Shown here piece by piece: positions 7,746-16,240 of a stretch of DNA of 64,000 nucleotides. The position numbers and the translations under genes were made by a program. The first letter of the stretch is position 1. Each line of letters begins with the position of its first letter. The notes under the pieces are model-generated. The model saw only the letters and a program-made list of their open reading frames with translations, did not search any database and was not told where the DNA came from. The stretch is from Chryseobacterium viscerum (lineage in GTDB: Bacteria; Bacteroidota; Bacteroidia; Flavobacteriales; Weeksellaceae), in assembly GCF_025949665.1 (NCBI RefSeq), contig NZ_JAPDFT010000001.1, positions 2,294,001 through 2,358,000 on the forward strand. Reading direction: 5' to 3'.

Positions 7746-10700
7746 TTATTTCTTGATTAACTTAGTATTATAAGTATTCTTGTCATCTTTTATAGTGATC
7801 ACATACATTCCTTTTACCAAAGAAGCAACGTTGATCTTACCTTCAATTTTACCTTCCTGAACTAATCTTCCATCTGCGCTGTAGATTTTGTAATCTGCTT
7901 TACCTTTAAGGTTTTTCACTTCTACAAATGTATCTGCAGGATTAGGGTAAATAGTTATGTCTGAAGATTTGGTTTCCGCTGCTTCTCTCACAGCGAGCGT
8001 ATTGGCTGTAATTTTCACGGGAAGATCCATAATACCACCTGCACCGCTTGCCAGTTCACCACATACATTAGCCAAAGCTGTCGTTGAATATTTACCAATA
8101 ATTCTCATTCGTAACAACTTATCTCCGGCATAGCTAGTTGATGGAACTGTAAAGTTAATATTACCCATTCCAACATTCCCTTTAGGGGACGTCCCGGATG
8201 CCTGAGCAACTCTTTCTGATGTTTCGAAAGTTCCATTTCTATTGTAATCAATCCATACAGATAAATTTACCGGCATACCGTCTTGTAATAAATTCCCTAT
8301 GTTTGGTGAAATTGTATAGGTATTACCTTGTGTCAAATTAACAATCTTGCTTGGATCCTCACTTAAATCTTTATAAGATCTTGCTGTAAGATCAGTATAA
8401 TTAATATTAGCAACTGCAACTTTCAAAATTGCCCCTAAGTAAGGTGATCCTGAGTTTAATATACAATAATCTACTCCAGTCTTTAATCCTTTCGTTTTAA
8501 ATGTATAATTATTAGAAAAAGTCCCGGCAACAGAGTTAACTACCGCAGCAACCTGAACCTCATAATTGGTTTCATCTTCTAAATTATTCAGAACTACAGA
8601 ATTAGCCTGGCTAACCGCATTAGACCAGTTTGCTGTTCCTGTCTTTCTGTAATTAACAGAATAAGTAGCTCCCGGAACACTGTTCCATGACACTCGTGCA
8701 GTTGTTTTGAAAATTTCAGTATCAATAGCCGCAATACCTGTAGGAGCAGATGTATTAGATGTAGGGGCACTACCAATAGTAATTGAAGGAGATACTGCGT
8801 AAAATACATTACCTACAGCTGAAACTCTTAGCTTTACAGCCCCACTTAGATTACCCGGCATTTGTGCGCTATAGCTTCCGGTGTTAGGAGTTGCTGCAAT
8901 AAGATTTGTCCAGGTTGTACCATTATCTGTAGTATAATCTATTTTCACACTTGTTGTATTATAAGGTGCTGCATTCGTATTGGCAACGTCCCAATAGATT
9001 GTATTTACAGCATCATTATATAATACAGAGGATGTAGTAAGCCCATTGAATTTGAAAGGCCCATCATTCCCAACTGTCACTGTAGTTGTAGAAGTTGAAA
9101 CCATTGGGCGCTGAGCGTTCAGATCTCTTACCGTTACTGCATAATTCAATGTTCTTGGAATATACGATACAGTTTCCCATCCTTGCTTATCTGTAAGTGT
9201 TCCGCTCATCACAGTCTCCAACTTAGGAAAATATCTTCTTCCGGCTGGTGTACCAGGAACTGATCTTGTTAAGGTACCTTTAGGATTATATCCCCATCCG
9301 CTATCTCCTGAGATCGTAGAAAACTCATCTGTACTGTCATTCTGTTCCCAGGTATAGTTTACAGAATCATTTTCAGCATCTGTAGCAGAAGCTTCAAGAT
9401 AATAAGCCGTTCCTTTAGGAATGCTATAAGCTGACAATGGATTAATTGCCGGAGCTGTATTATTAGTAATATTTTGAGATGTTCCACAGTTAGGTTTGTT
9501 CTCTAAATTAGTCAGCACCTGATCAATTGACTTGTAATGAAAATATCCATCTGCATTAGCCTGCACATTATCGTAGGTAATCCCTGCATATCCCATAATG
9601 GTTGTTCCGCCTCCTGGTTCTACATTCGCTCCCTGATTTGCATCTGTAGCAGAAGTATTTGAAAATGTGTGGTTAGCACCCAGCTGATGTCCCATTTCAT
9701 GTGCTGCGGTAAAGTCAAAAACTTCACCTACCGGGATAGGCCCTTGTGTGAAAGCAGAACCTTTTTTTATATCTGTATTATTTGCAGGATCTGTACAAAC
9801 AATTCCAATTCCTCCTGCATTTCCGCTTCTTTCTGCATTTTGATTAAGAACATGCCCAATATCATAGTTAGCATTTCCTACTTCAGAAGTAAGCGTCTGT
9901 TGTAGTTGAAGGTTTAAATTATTTGTATAAGGATCAGATGCAGCATCAAGATAAATAAGCTGAGGAAGGTTCTGAACTGTTAAATGAGCACCAAAATCAC
10001 GTTCAAAAACACCATTTATGCGGGTCATTGTATTGTTCATTGCTGCCAAAACAACTCCTTTTTTTACATCATCCGTGGCATTAGCAGGAGTACCTGCTGC
10101 TGTTAATTGGTACTGGCTGTATTCTCCGGTAACGGACAATGCCATTCTAAAATTTCTGTATTTCGTATTGGTGGGTCTGCTCGTAATTCCAACTCCGGAA
10201 AGCATTTTTTTACCATTCGCTACCAACTTATTAATATCCTTAAAATCATGTTCTCCTGTATCACATTTAAAACCATGCTCTCCTTCATTCTTTGTTTTAT
10301 AAAATACTCCATAAGTCTGTTTATCGGCACTTATCGGTTCTATAAACTGAAATACACCATCTTTAATAATCATAGACTGCATATCCGTTGGAGAAGTACT
10401 GAATCTTAAATATTTAGAAGAATCATCTACACCAACTCCCACATAAGATCCTAGCTGATATTTGTCTACAAGTGATTTATCCATTACTGGATTGCTATAG
10501 ACAGCAAACCTTTCAATCTTTCCTTCTACTGTTGGTAAGGAAACAATGACAGGGCGTGCATTTTTTCCCGTTTCTTCAGCATTTTTCAGCATCTCTCTAA
10601 GAGACTTCAGATCCACTCTGTAAGAATGCTGTACATCTACTCCTTTTCTTATCTGTGAGGTTTTTTGAGAGACAGATTCCCATCTCTGAGCATTGAAAAC

Positions 10701-10748
10701 CGTAAAACAAGACGCTAACGCGCAAACTAATAAAATTCTTTTTTTCAT
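7746..10748 (-). CDS. Secreted reprolysin-like zinc metallopeptidase with FnIII, GEVED and T9SS sorting domains
   Basis: The start is placed at the ATG at 10748 (MKKRILLVCALASCF...NAQ, a clean signal peptide); the frame is open upstream but lacks that signature. The mature protein has about 980 residues. In order it has a propeptide (to about 190), a metzincin catalytic domain with HEMGHQLGANH (near 345) and the Met-turn IMGYAG, a fibronectin type III domain (about 670-760), and a GEVED-type module (PVNLSVWIDYNRNGTFE). The C-terminal T9SS type A sorting domain starts at ITIYPNPADTF and ends KLIKK. Such proteins are exported by Sec, then secreted or surface-attached by the type IX system. It likely degrades extracellular protein. 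It stands alone on its strand. Confidence 0.93.
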   Translation of the reverse strand: MKKRILLVCALASCFTVFNAQRWESVSQKTSQIRKGVDVQHSYRVDLKSLREMLKNAEETGKNARPVIVSLPTVEGKIERFAVYSNPVMDKSLVDKYQLGSYVGVGVDDSSKYLRFSTSPTDMQSMIIKDGVFQFIEPISADKQTYGVFYKTKNEGEHGFKCDTGEHDFKDINKLVANGKKMLSGVGITSRPTNTKYRNFRMALSVTGEYSQYQLTAAGTPANATDDVKKGVVLAAMNNTMTRINGVFERDFGAHLTVQNLPQLIYLDAASDPYTNNLNLQLQQTLTSEVGNANYDIGHVLNQNAERSGNAGGIGIVCTDPANNTDIKKGSAFTQGPIPVGEVFDFTAAHEMGHQLGANHTFSNTSATDANQGANVEPGGGTTIMGYAGITYDNVQANADGYFHYKSIDQVLTNLENKPNCGTSQNITNNTAPAINPLSAYSIPKGTAYYLEASATDAENDSVNYTWEQNDSTDEFSTISGDSGWGYNPKGTLTRSVPGTPAGRRYFPKLETVMSGTLTDKQGWETVSYIPRTLNYAVTVRDLNAQRPMVSTSTTTVTVGNDGPFKFNGLTTSSVLYNDAVNTIYWDVANTNAAPYNTTSVKIDYTTDNGTTWTNLIAATPNTGSYSAQMPGNLSGAVKLRVSAVGNVFYAVSPSITIGSAPTSNTSAPTGIAAIDTEIFKTTARVSWNSVPGATYSVNYRKTGTANWSNAVSQANSVVLNNLEDETNYEVQVAAVVNSVAGTFSNNYTFKTKGLKTGVDYCILNSGSPYLGAILKVAVANINYTDLTARSYKDLSEDPSKIVNLTQGNTYTISPNIGNLLQDGMPVNLSVWIDYNRNGTFETSERVAQASGTSPKGNVGMGNINFTVPSTSYAGDKLLRMRIIGKYSTTALANVCGELASGAGGIMDLPVKITANTLAVREAAETKSSDITIYPNPADTFVEVKNLKGKADYKIYSADGRLVQEGKIEGKINVASLVKGMYVITIKDDKNTYNTKLIKK

Positions 10749-11274
10749 ATAACTATTTAAAGTAATTTTGGGAGAATACATTGCAATTTTTATTGAAAGG
10801 ATTATTCTGAATTGGTTTTTTAAAAACACTATCAACTATTACCATAAATTCAATAAAACAAAATATATCATATGACATTCATAATAAAACTCTTCACAAA
10901 GCTTATATTTTTTGAATAAAAAACAAAAAAAGGTAATACTACATAGATACAACACTGTTATAAATAATTAAATATCAGTAATTTATATTTTAACCATAAT
11001 TATTTATTAATCTTTAAAGGTTTTGAAAAGATAAAATTATTTGAGTGTTCTTATCAAAATACTGATGGAAAAAAACATTGAAAATCAGACTAAAAAACAT
11101 CTTAAAAGAGTTTATTATTTAAAAACAAAAGCGAAAAAAAAGGCTTGCTTAAAATTGTTTAGTCTTTTTTTTAAAATATATCTACAAATTCAACAGGAAA
11201 CATAATTAACTAATTATCAATCAATTAAAAACCAAAATATATGATGTAGTATTTGTGTAGTATAGCTTTTTTTC
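10749..11274. other. AT-rich intergenic region, no gene seen
   Basis: This stretch upstream of the metallopeptidase is strongly AT-rich, with stops in all frames. It presumably holds the metallopeptidase promoter, but no exact TAnnTTTG box was found at a convincing distance. Confidence 0.5.
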
Positions 11275-11302
11275 TTGTTTTCGTTAAAAATTTTCATATT
11301 TG
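11275..11302 (+). promoter_or_regulatory. Candidate promoter of a small RNA
   Basis: TTG (11275-11277) is followed after 17 bp by CATATTTG (11295-11302), one mismatch from TAnnTTTG. It faces rightward into about 90 bp that contain no reading frame and end in a strong terminator. Confidence 0.35.
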
Positions 11303-11307
11303 AACAA

Positions 11308-11388
11308 GAGACCACAAAAAAATTCCAAGTGGTGAAAAGAGAATATTTCGAGTACTGTCTGACATGATGAATCAGACAGTTTTTTTTT
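11308..11388 (+). ncRNA. Candidate small RNA with two hairpins and a terminator
   Basis: Between the candidate promoter and an intrinsic terminator lies about 80 bp with no ORF. The first stem is ACCAC (11311-11315) with GTGGT (11329-11333). The second is the terminator stem ACTGTCTGA/TCAGACAGT. The T-run is only on the plus strand, while both flanking genes are on the minus strand, so this terminator has no protein-coding gene to serve. No Rfam family is recognised by eye. Confidence 0.4.
11354..11388 (+). terminator. Intrinsic terminator, plus strand
   Basis: ACTGTCTGA (11354-11362) pairs perfectly with TCAGACAGT (11372-11380), followed by eight T's. Confidence 0.75.
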
Positions 11389-11392
11389 GGAA

Positions 11393-12817
11393 TTATTTCA
11401 AAGTATCAAAGAAATGATAAATATCTGTTTCTCCGGGAATATTCAGTTTCTTTCTTATTCTGTATTTTTTCTGCTGAACACTTCTGTGCTGAACCAAAGT
11501 ATAATTTGCAATTTCTTTGGAGGTAAAATGAAGTTTCAGCATCGCACAAAAAATTAATTCAGAGCTTTCAAGACCGGGATTGATCGTTAAAAGTCGATCT
11601 ATAAATTCAGGATAAGCTTCTTTAAACCGATTCAGAAATTCAGGATCATTCTTTTTACCAAGTTCTATGATCTCTTCCTGTTTATTGTCATTCATCCTGA
11701 TTTTCAGATTTTCGGCTTCTATAGTGAGTACCTCTTTTCTTTTTCCCAAAGCACTGATAATTCTCCAGGCATACAATCCCAGCAGAGAAAGACCTGCCAA
11801 TGACAGAAAGATAATCCAGTATATTTTACTTTTATGATGGGCTTCATCCTGGCGAGCTCCCGTAATAAAAGATTCCATATCCTGATTAATTGTAGCCAGT
11901 AAAGATGTGTTGGTTTTATAATAAGCGTCTGTATATGCTTTCAAATAAAGGTATGCTTTTTCTTTATCTCCTCTGCGCTCATACAACATTCTGAGATCAT
12001 TATAGATGTACTTGCCGTAATAGGCATAGATGCGTTTGGTTTTTTCATTGATCTTCAAGGCTTTCTTAAGTGTCTCTTCTGCCTTATCATATTGTTTGTT
12101 GGTAAGAAAATATTCTCCCATAATCGTATTGGCATACAAGGCAATTCCATCTTCTTTTCCTCTTATAATAGCTTTATTATAAGCAGTAGTTACATATTTG
12201 TATGCAGAGTCTTTATTCTTATGCATATAAACATAATCCCCTATAGCACAATCGGTAAGACCTGTATTATCCATTTTTTTTGCCCTGTGAAAATATTCGA
12301 GTGCTTTTTCGTAATTCTTTTTTTGGATAAAATAAATAGCCTGTCTGAAATAGATACTGAAAAGAAGATCATTTTTAAGCTCAGATTGACTGCTTTTCTG
12401 TATCAGGCTCATCGCTTCATTATTATATTGAAAAGCTTTGTCAACCCTTCGGAGTTCTATATTGAACCGGCCATAAACATTATAAAATCTGGCCTTATGT
12501 AAATTATCTTCTGAATGATCCAGAATTTCTTTTGCATTATCAAAAAGAATCTGAGATTTCTGAAAATTTTCTAATGAAATATTAAGTTCAGCCAGATTGA
12601 TGTAGCATAGTGCTTTTCCATCCGCATAATTTATTTTATCGGCTAATTTGTAATACCTTTTATTGAGATTGATCAGAGAGTCATATTCTCCGGCCACTCT
12701 GAATTTCTCATTCTGCTTCAGCAAAGAAATATCAAATTTCTTTTCAGCCTCTTTCTTTGAATGAGAATGGCAAGAAACTAAAATAATAAGTAAAACAATA
12801 AGAAAAATACGTATCAT
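11393..12817 (-). CDS. Lipoprotein-type TPR regulator with transmembrane helix and LuxR-like HTH
   Basis: The protein has 474 residues. The N-terminus is a lipoprotein-like signal ending LLIILVSCHSHS (lipobox VSC, Cys16). A helical repeat region of TPR type (about 35-290) includes EKALEYFHRAKKMD and KAEETLKKALKINEK. A transmembrane helix follows (about 325-345, IYWIIFLSLAGLSLLGLYAW), then a coiled segment and a C-terminal HTH (TSKEIANYTLVQHRSVQQKKYRIRKKL). This would place TPRs in the periplasm and the DNA-binding domain in the cytoplasm. It is a close paralogue of the next gene on the same strand (identical RSVQQKKYRIRK in both), so a tandem duplication is likely. Signal and targets are unknown. 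Confidence 0.8.
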   Translation of the reverse strand: MIRIFLIVLLIILVSCHSHSKKEAEKKFDISLLKQNEKFRVAGEYDSLINLNKRYYKLADKINYADGKALCYINLAELNISLENFQKSQILFDNAKEILDHSEDNLHKARFYNVYGRFNIELRRVDKAFQYNNEAMSLIQKSSQSELKNDLLFSIYFRQAIYFIQKKNYEKALEYFHRAKKMDNTGLTDCAIGDYVYMHKNKDSAYKYVTTAYNKAIIRGKEDGIALYANTIMGEYFLTNKQYDKAEETLKKALKINEKTKRIYAYYGKYIYNDLRMLYERRGDKEKAYLYLKAYTDAYYKTNTSLLATINQDMESFITGARQDEAHHKSKIYWIIFLSLAGLSLLGLYAWRIISALGKRKEVLTIEAENLKIRMNDNKQEEIIELGKKNDPEFLNRFKEAYPEFIDRLLTINPGLESSELIFCAMLKLHFTSKEIANYTLVQHRSVQQKKYRIRKKLNIPGETDIYHFFDTLK

Positions 12818-12980
12818 ATGTTTCTTTATTTAAGCTAAATTTCTGTATAAATTATGATTTAATAATGATCTCTCAGAATGCATTCTCTTCTATTTTTTTA
12901 ATGATACTTCTGGCGAGATCAACAATAAAATTTTTTATAAAACAGAATCCGGCATCTTTTATTGTGAAGAAATATTCTTA

Positions 12981-14471
12981 TTATGTTAAGTTTTCAAAAA
13001 AGTCATAAGTATCTGTTTCTCCGGGAATATTCAGTCTTTTTCTTATTCTGTATTTTTTCTGCTGTACAGATCTGTGCTGTACAAAAGTATAGTCTGCAAT
13101 TTCTTTAGCAGAAAAACGAAGTCTCAGCATGGCACAGAAAGCCAGTTCTGAGTTTTCAAGGTCAGGATTGATTTTCAGAAGTGATTTTATAAAATCAGGA
13201 TATAGTTCTTTGAATTTTAATAAAAAAGAAGAATCATTTCGTTTGGCAAGCTCTATTACTTCTTCCAGCTGCTTAGTCTCCACATGGTTTTTTAGTTCAT
13301 CTGTCTCTTCTTTTAAAGAGTTTTTCTTCAGCTTTAACTTATTAATTATTTTCCGGACATATACTCCTGAAAAGGTAAGAACAGCAATAGATAAGGCAAT
13401 GAATAGTGGGAGATCATTTTTATGCCAGTCCGACTCCTGTTTTACTTCAGAAATAAAATCCTCGGTTGCTTTATTCATTGCGGTAAATCTTGCGGCATCA
13501 AATCTACCTTCTTCTTCCATATACTTTTTCAGATAGAAATAAGCTTTCCCGCCGTCATTCTTTTTCTTATACAGTTCTGCCAGTGCCATATAAACCTCTT
13601 TTATATGTGAAGAATAAGTACGTCTTGTTTTAATATTGATGTCCAATGCTTTTCTAAGTGCTTTCTCAGCCTGCTCACTGTTATTGACTTCATTATAGTA
13701 GTAACCCATGGTATAATAAACCCAGAGGGATTCTACATCAGTTGTCTTTTGGCTTAGCATTTTCTCATCAGCCCGCTCAATATATATTCCTGCAGAATCA
13801 GGCTTGTGAACAAATAAATAGTATTGGGCGACCATACAATTACTATAGGCGGAGTTTTCAAGTACATTCGCTTTGGTAAAACATTTTAAAGAAGTTCCGA
13901 ACCACCCTTTCCAGGCATAGTAAATTCCTTTGTTCACGTACAGTCTCGGAAGAAGTTTTCGGGCAAGACTAGTTTTTGCAGCCTGTTTTAAATAGTAAAA
14001 TGCTTTATTATTACATTCAATAGCCTTATCATTTATTTTAAGATGAGAATAATACAGGCTGTAGTCATTATAGAATGTTGCTTTATGATAATTATTCTCA
14101 GAGTTTTTCAAATCTTTCTCTGCTTTGTTGAAAAAAAAGCGGGCTTTATCATAATTTCCTGCTGAGACATTCACCCCAGCCATATTCAGGTAACAAAGGC
14201 CTTTTCCGGCTTTATACTTCATTTTCGCAGCCTTTTTCAGGTATTTTATATTCAGCCGGACAAGAGCTTCATACTCCCCTGACAACTGAAGGTCTGAAGT
14301 CTGGTTTAATAAAGAAACATCAAAGTTTTCTCTTTCTTTATCCTGAGAATCATGGCTGCACGAAAGCATACATAAAAATAACCCTATGCAGATTGTACAG
14401 GCTATTATCTTTTTTATTTCCTTTGAATGTATTTTTTTATTCTTAAGAATGATCAGATTAATTCTTTCCAT
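12981..14471 (-). CDS. Paralogous TPR regulator with transmembrane helix and LuxR-like HTH
   Basis: About 496 residues from the ATG at 14471 (a GTG three codons upstream is the alternative). A lysine-rich N-terminus leads into a hydrophobic segment ending LCMLSCSHDS, a lipobox-like sequence, although the long N-region is unusual for a lipoprotein. TPR-like repeats (about 55-320) are followed by a transmembrane segment (LPLFIALSIAVLTFSGVYV) and a C-terminal HTH (SAKEIADYTFVQHRSVQQKKYRIRKRL). Domain order and C-terminus match the adjacent downstream gene; the two are separated by 163 bp without a visible gene. The duplication suggests related but separate signals. Confidence 0.8.
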   Translation of the reverse strand: MERINLIILKNKKIHSKEIKKIIACTICIGLFLCMLSCSHDSQDKERENFDVSLLNQTSDLQLSGEYEALVRLNIKYLKKAAKMKYKAGKGLCYLNMAGVNVSAGNYDKARFFFNKAEKDLKNSENNYHKATFYNDYSLYYSHLKINDKAIECNNKAFYYLKQAAKTSLARKLLPRLYVNKGIYYAWKGWFGTSLKCFTKANVLENSAYSNCMVAQYYLFVHKPDSAGIYIERADEKMLSQKTTDVESLWVYYTMGYYYNEVNNSEQAEKALRKALDINIKTRRTYSSHIKEVYMALAELYKKKNDGGKAYFYLKKYMEEEGRFDAARFTAMNKATEDFISEVKQESDWHKNDLPLFIALSIAVLTFSGVYVRKIINKLKLKKNSLKEETDELKNHVETKQLEEVIELAKRNDSSFLLKFKELYPDFIKSLLKINPDLENSELAFCAMLRLRFSAKEIADYTFVQHRSVQQKKYRIRKRLNIPGETDTYDFFENLT

Positions 14472-14868
14472 CAGTACCACTTTTCCCTATGTCTACCTAC
14501 GCATGTTCCTTTGAAACATGTTAATAAATTCCTACTGTTATTTTTATTATTATTCCCCAATAAGTGTTATAAATATACATAATTTATCATGCTTATGATG
14601 GAATAAGCAGTTAATTTTGCAAAAATGTAAAATTTAAATAAAGTATCAAAATTCCCCCTTAAACAAACATTTTTTTAACTTTCCGGATGAATATATAACC
14701 TTTTCCGATCAAAAAAATGACTGCTTTTGTTTATAATAAGACTAACTGAAATGAAATTTGTTACAAATGCATCGTTTAGTTTTAAAAATTTTAATATAAT
14801 TGTTGAAATTCAACCGGCCATACCAAAAAGAAGTTCAAAATAATCTACATATTTGTATCCGGATATTA
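14472..14868. other. Intergenic region between divergent genes, no gene seen
   Basis: About 400 bp of AT-rich DNA between the leftward TPR regulator and the rightward acetyltransferase. It must contain both promoters, but I could not find a full -33/-7 pair with confidence. No RNA structure or repeat was recognised. Confidence 0.5.
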
Positions 14869-15369
14869 ATGAAAATGATTAATCTAATGACTATGACAGA
14901 TATTAATTATAGAAAACTTATCCCTGAAGAAAGTAAAATTTACAGGGCTATCCGCCTGGAAAGTCTGGAAAAATTCCCTGAATCTTTTGGAGCAACCTAT
15001 CAGGAAGCTCTTAGTATTGAAAAATTTCGGATAGAAAACGATATTGAAGAACAAACACCGGAAAGATTTGTATGTGGAGCTTTTGCTCAGCAGGAACTTG
15101 TGGGTATCTGTACTTTTATTAAAAATGAAAACAATACCGGAAGTATTTATCAGATGTATGTAAAAAGAGAGTTTCAAGGAAAAAATATTGGCCAGGGATT
15201 GATTGAATCTGTTATTACCGAAGTCCTTCAAAAATTTAATGGTATTGAAATCTTTCTAGAGGTTATTCCCGGAAATGATAAGGCTTACAATCTATACCGG
15301 AAAATAGGATTTCAGGAAATATCTCCTATTTCTCCTGAAGAAATCAGGATGAGATATGTTCCTAAGTAA
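14869..15369 (+). CDS. GNAT family N-acetyltransferase
   Basis: The frame is open from a TTG at 14800, but the plausible starts are the clustered ATGs at 14869, 14887 or 14893; I use 14869. The GNAT fold is shown by IYQMYVKREFQGKNIGQGL (motif A, with the Q/RxxGxG/A-type pyrophosphate loop) and by the terminal NDKAYNLYRKIGFQE (motif B). It transfers an acetyl group from acetyl-CoA to an unknown amine. No partner gene is adjacent; it lies between the TPR regulators and tRNA-Lys. Confidence 0.85.
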   Translation: MKMINLMTMTDINYRKLIPEESKIYRAIRLESLEKFPESFGATYQEALSIEKFRIENDIEEQTPERFVCGAFAQQELVGICTFIKNENNTGSIYQMYVKREFQGKNIGQGLIESVITEVLQKFNGIEIFLEVIPGNDKAYNLYRKIGFQEISPISPEEIRMRYVPK

Positions 15370-15525
15370 ATTTTTTTATTATTAAATTTCAATGATGAAA
15401 AATTTATTGTTCCTGTCTTCCTCCGCTTATTGCTTCAGAACCATTGAGCAATAAATAAAATACTGCTATGCTCATAGATTATATATAATCCATAAACCTG
15501 TCGCAGCATTAATGATATTAAATAG

Positions 15526-15551
15526 AAAAGGCGCATAAAAATGCGCCTTTT
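15526..15551. terminator. Terminator downstream of tRNA-Lys (bidirectional)
   Basis: AAAAGGCGCAT (15526-15536) pairs with ATGCGCCTTTT (15541-15551). T-runs occur on both strands, so it can end the leftward tRNA transcript and the rightward acetyltransferase transcript. Confidence 0.75.
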
Positions 15552-15577
15552 TAACTGTTTAAAACCTGAACAGGTTT

Positions 15578-15653
15578 TGGTGACCCGGCTGGGATTCGAA
15601 CCCAGGACCCATACATTAAAAGTGTATTGCTCTACCAGCTGAGCTACCGAGTC
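15578..15653 (-). tRNA. tRNA-Lys (anticodon TTT)
   Basis: Read on the minus strand, the acceptor stem GACTCGG pairs with CCGGGTC (one G-T pair), the D arm has AGCTCAGCTGGTAGAGC, the anticodon loop is CTTTTAA (anticodon TTT), and the T loop is TTCGAAT. The 3' CCA is encoded. Total 76 bases. Confidence 0.97.
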
Positions 15654-15862
15654 GGCCACTTACTTTTTTAAGTAAATCCCTTTGTTTAAGGGACTGCAAA
15701 GATAGAAAGTTTTTCTTTATTTACAATACTTTCAAGGCATTTTACAACCCGAATTACGCTAACTTTTACAGTATCAGAGACAAAAATTTCATGCTCTATT
15801 TCGGATTATATCATTTGAATTTCAAATAGCATAAAATGAAATAGAAATATCATTCAAATAAA

Positions 15863-15890
15863 AATGGATTGCTTCATTGAGCAATCCATT
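15863..15890 (-). terminator. Terminator of the leftward secretion operon
   Basis: AATGGATTGCT (15863-15873) pairs with AGCAATCCATT (15880-15890). On the minus strand it is followed by TTTTATTTG. It lies downstream of the HlyD gene and the small reading frame at 15977-16159. Confidence 0.6.
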
Positions 15891-15976
15891 TTACAAGTGA
15901 CCTCACTGGTACAAAACTCGAACTCTCTGCTAGAGGATTTGAGACGATTATGTACTCTTGACACATAACATTTTAA

Positions 15977-16159
15977 TTACTTTAAAGAAGGATGATTGTA
16001 GAGATGAACAGGTAGTGGGGACTCAGTGGCCGGATCTATCAAGTCACCATAAGGCCACATACCGATTGAGTATTTCCTGAAACTCAGATAATGGGCAAGC
16101 AAGGGATAGGTTCTATTTTCTACTTGCCTAAAAGGAATATCTTCTGCCATACCATACAT
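15977..16159 (-). CDS. Possible 60-residue protein after HlyD, unrecognised
   Basis: A 60-residue frame begins at an ATG 81 bp after the HlyD stop and ends about 90 bp before a leftward terminator, so it could be the last gene of the transporter operon. It is rich in aromatic residues and proline (FRKYSIGMWPYGDLIDP), has no signal peptide or leader, and matches nothing I recognise. It may equally be the tail of a degraded larger gene or a chance frame. Confidence 0.3.
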   Translation of the reverse strand: MYGMAEDIPFRQVENRTYPLLAHYLSFRKYSIGMWPYGDLIDPATESPLPVHLYNHPSLK

Positions 16160-16240
16160 GATGAATTCATAGAAATTGATTAATCATTAATAGAATATTG
16201 TACAAACTGATGGCAGATTCATTTTAATCATTTATCATCA

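Noticed and set aside
12092..12502. 136-residue plus-strand reading frame inside the TPR regulator gene
   Set aside because: It is antisense to a well-supported gene and shows no recognisable domain.
15435..15659. 74-residue minus-strand reading frame
   Set aside because: It lies across the tRNA-Lys gene and its terminator, so it is not a protein gene.
15897..15950. tRNA-like stretch (CTCGAACTC near a tRNA-Lys)
   Set aside because: No acceptor stem or anticodon arm can be folded; it may be a tRNA relic, but the evidence is too weak.
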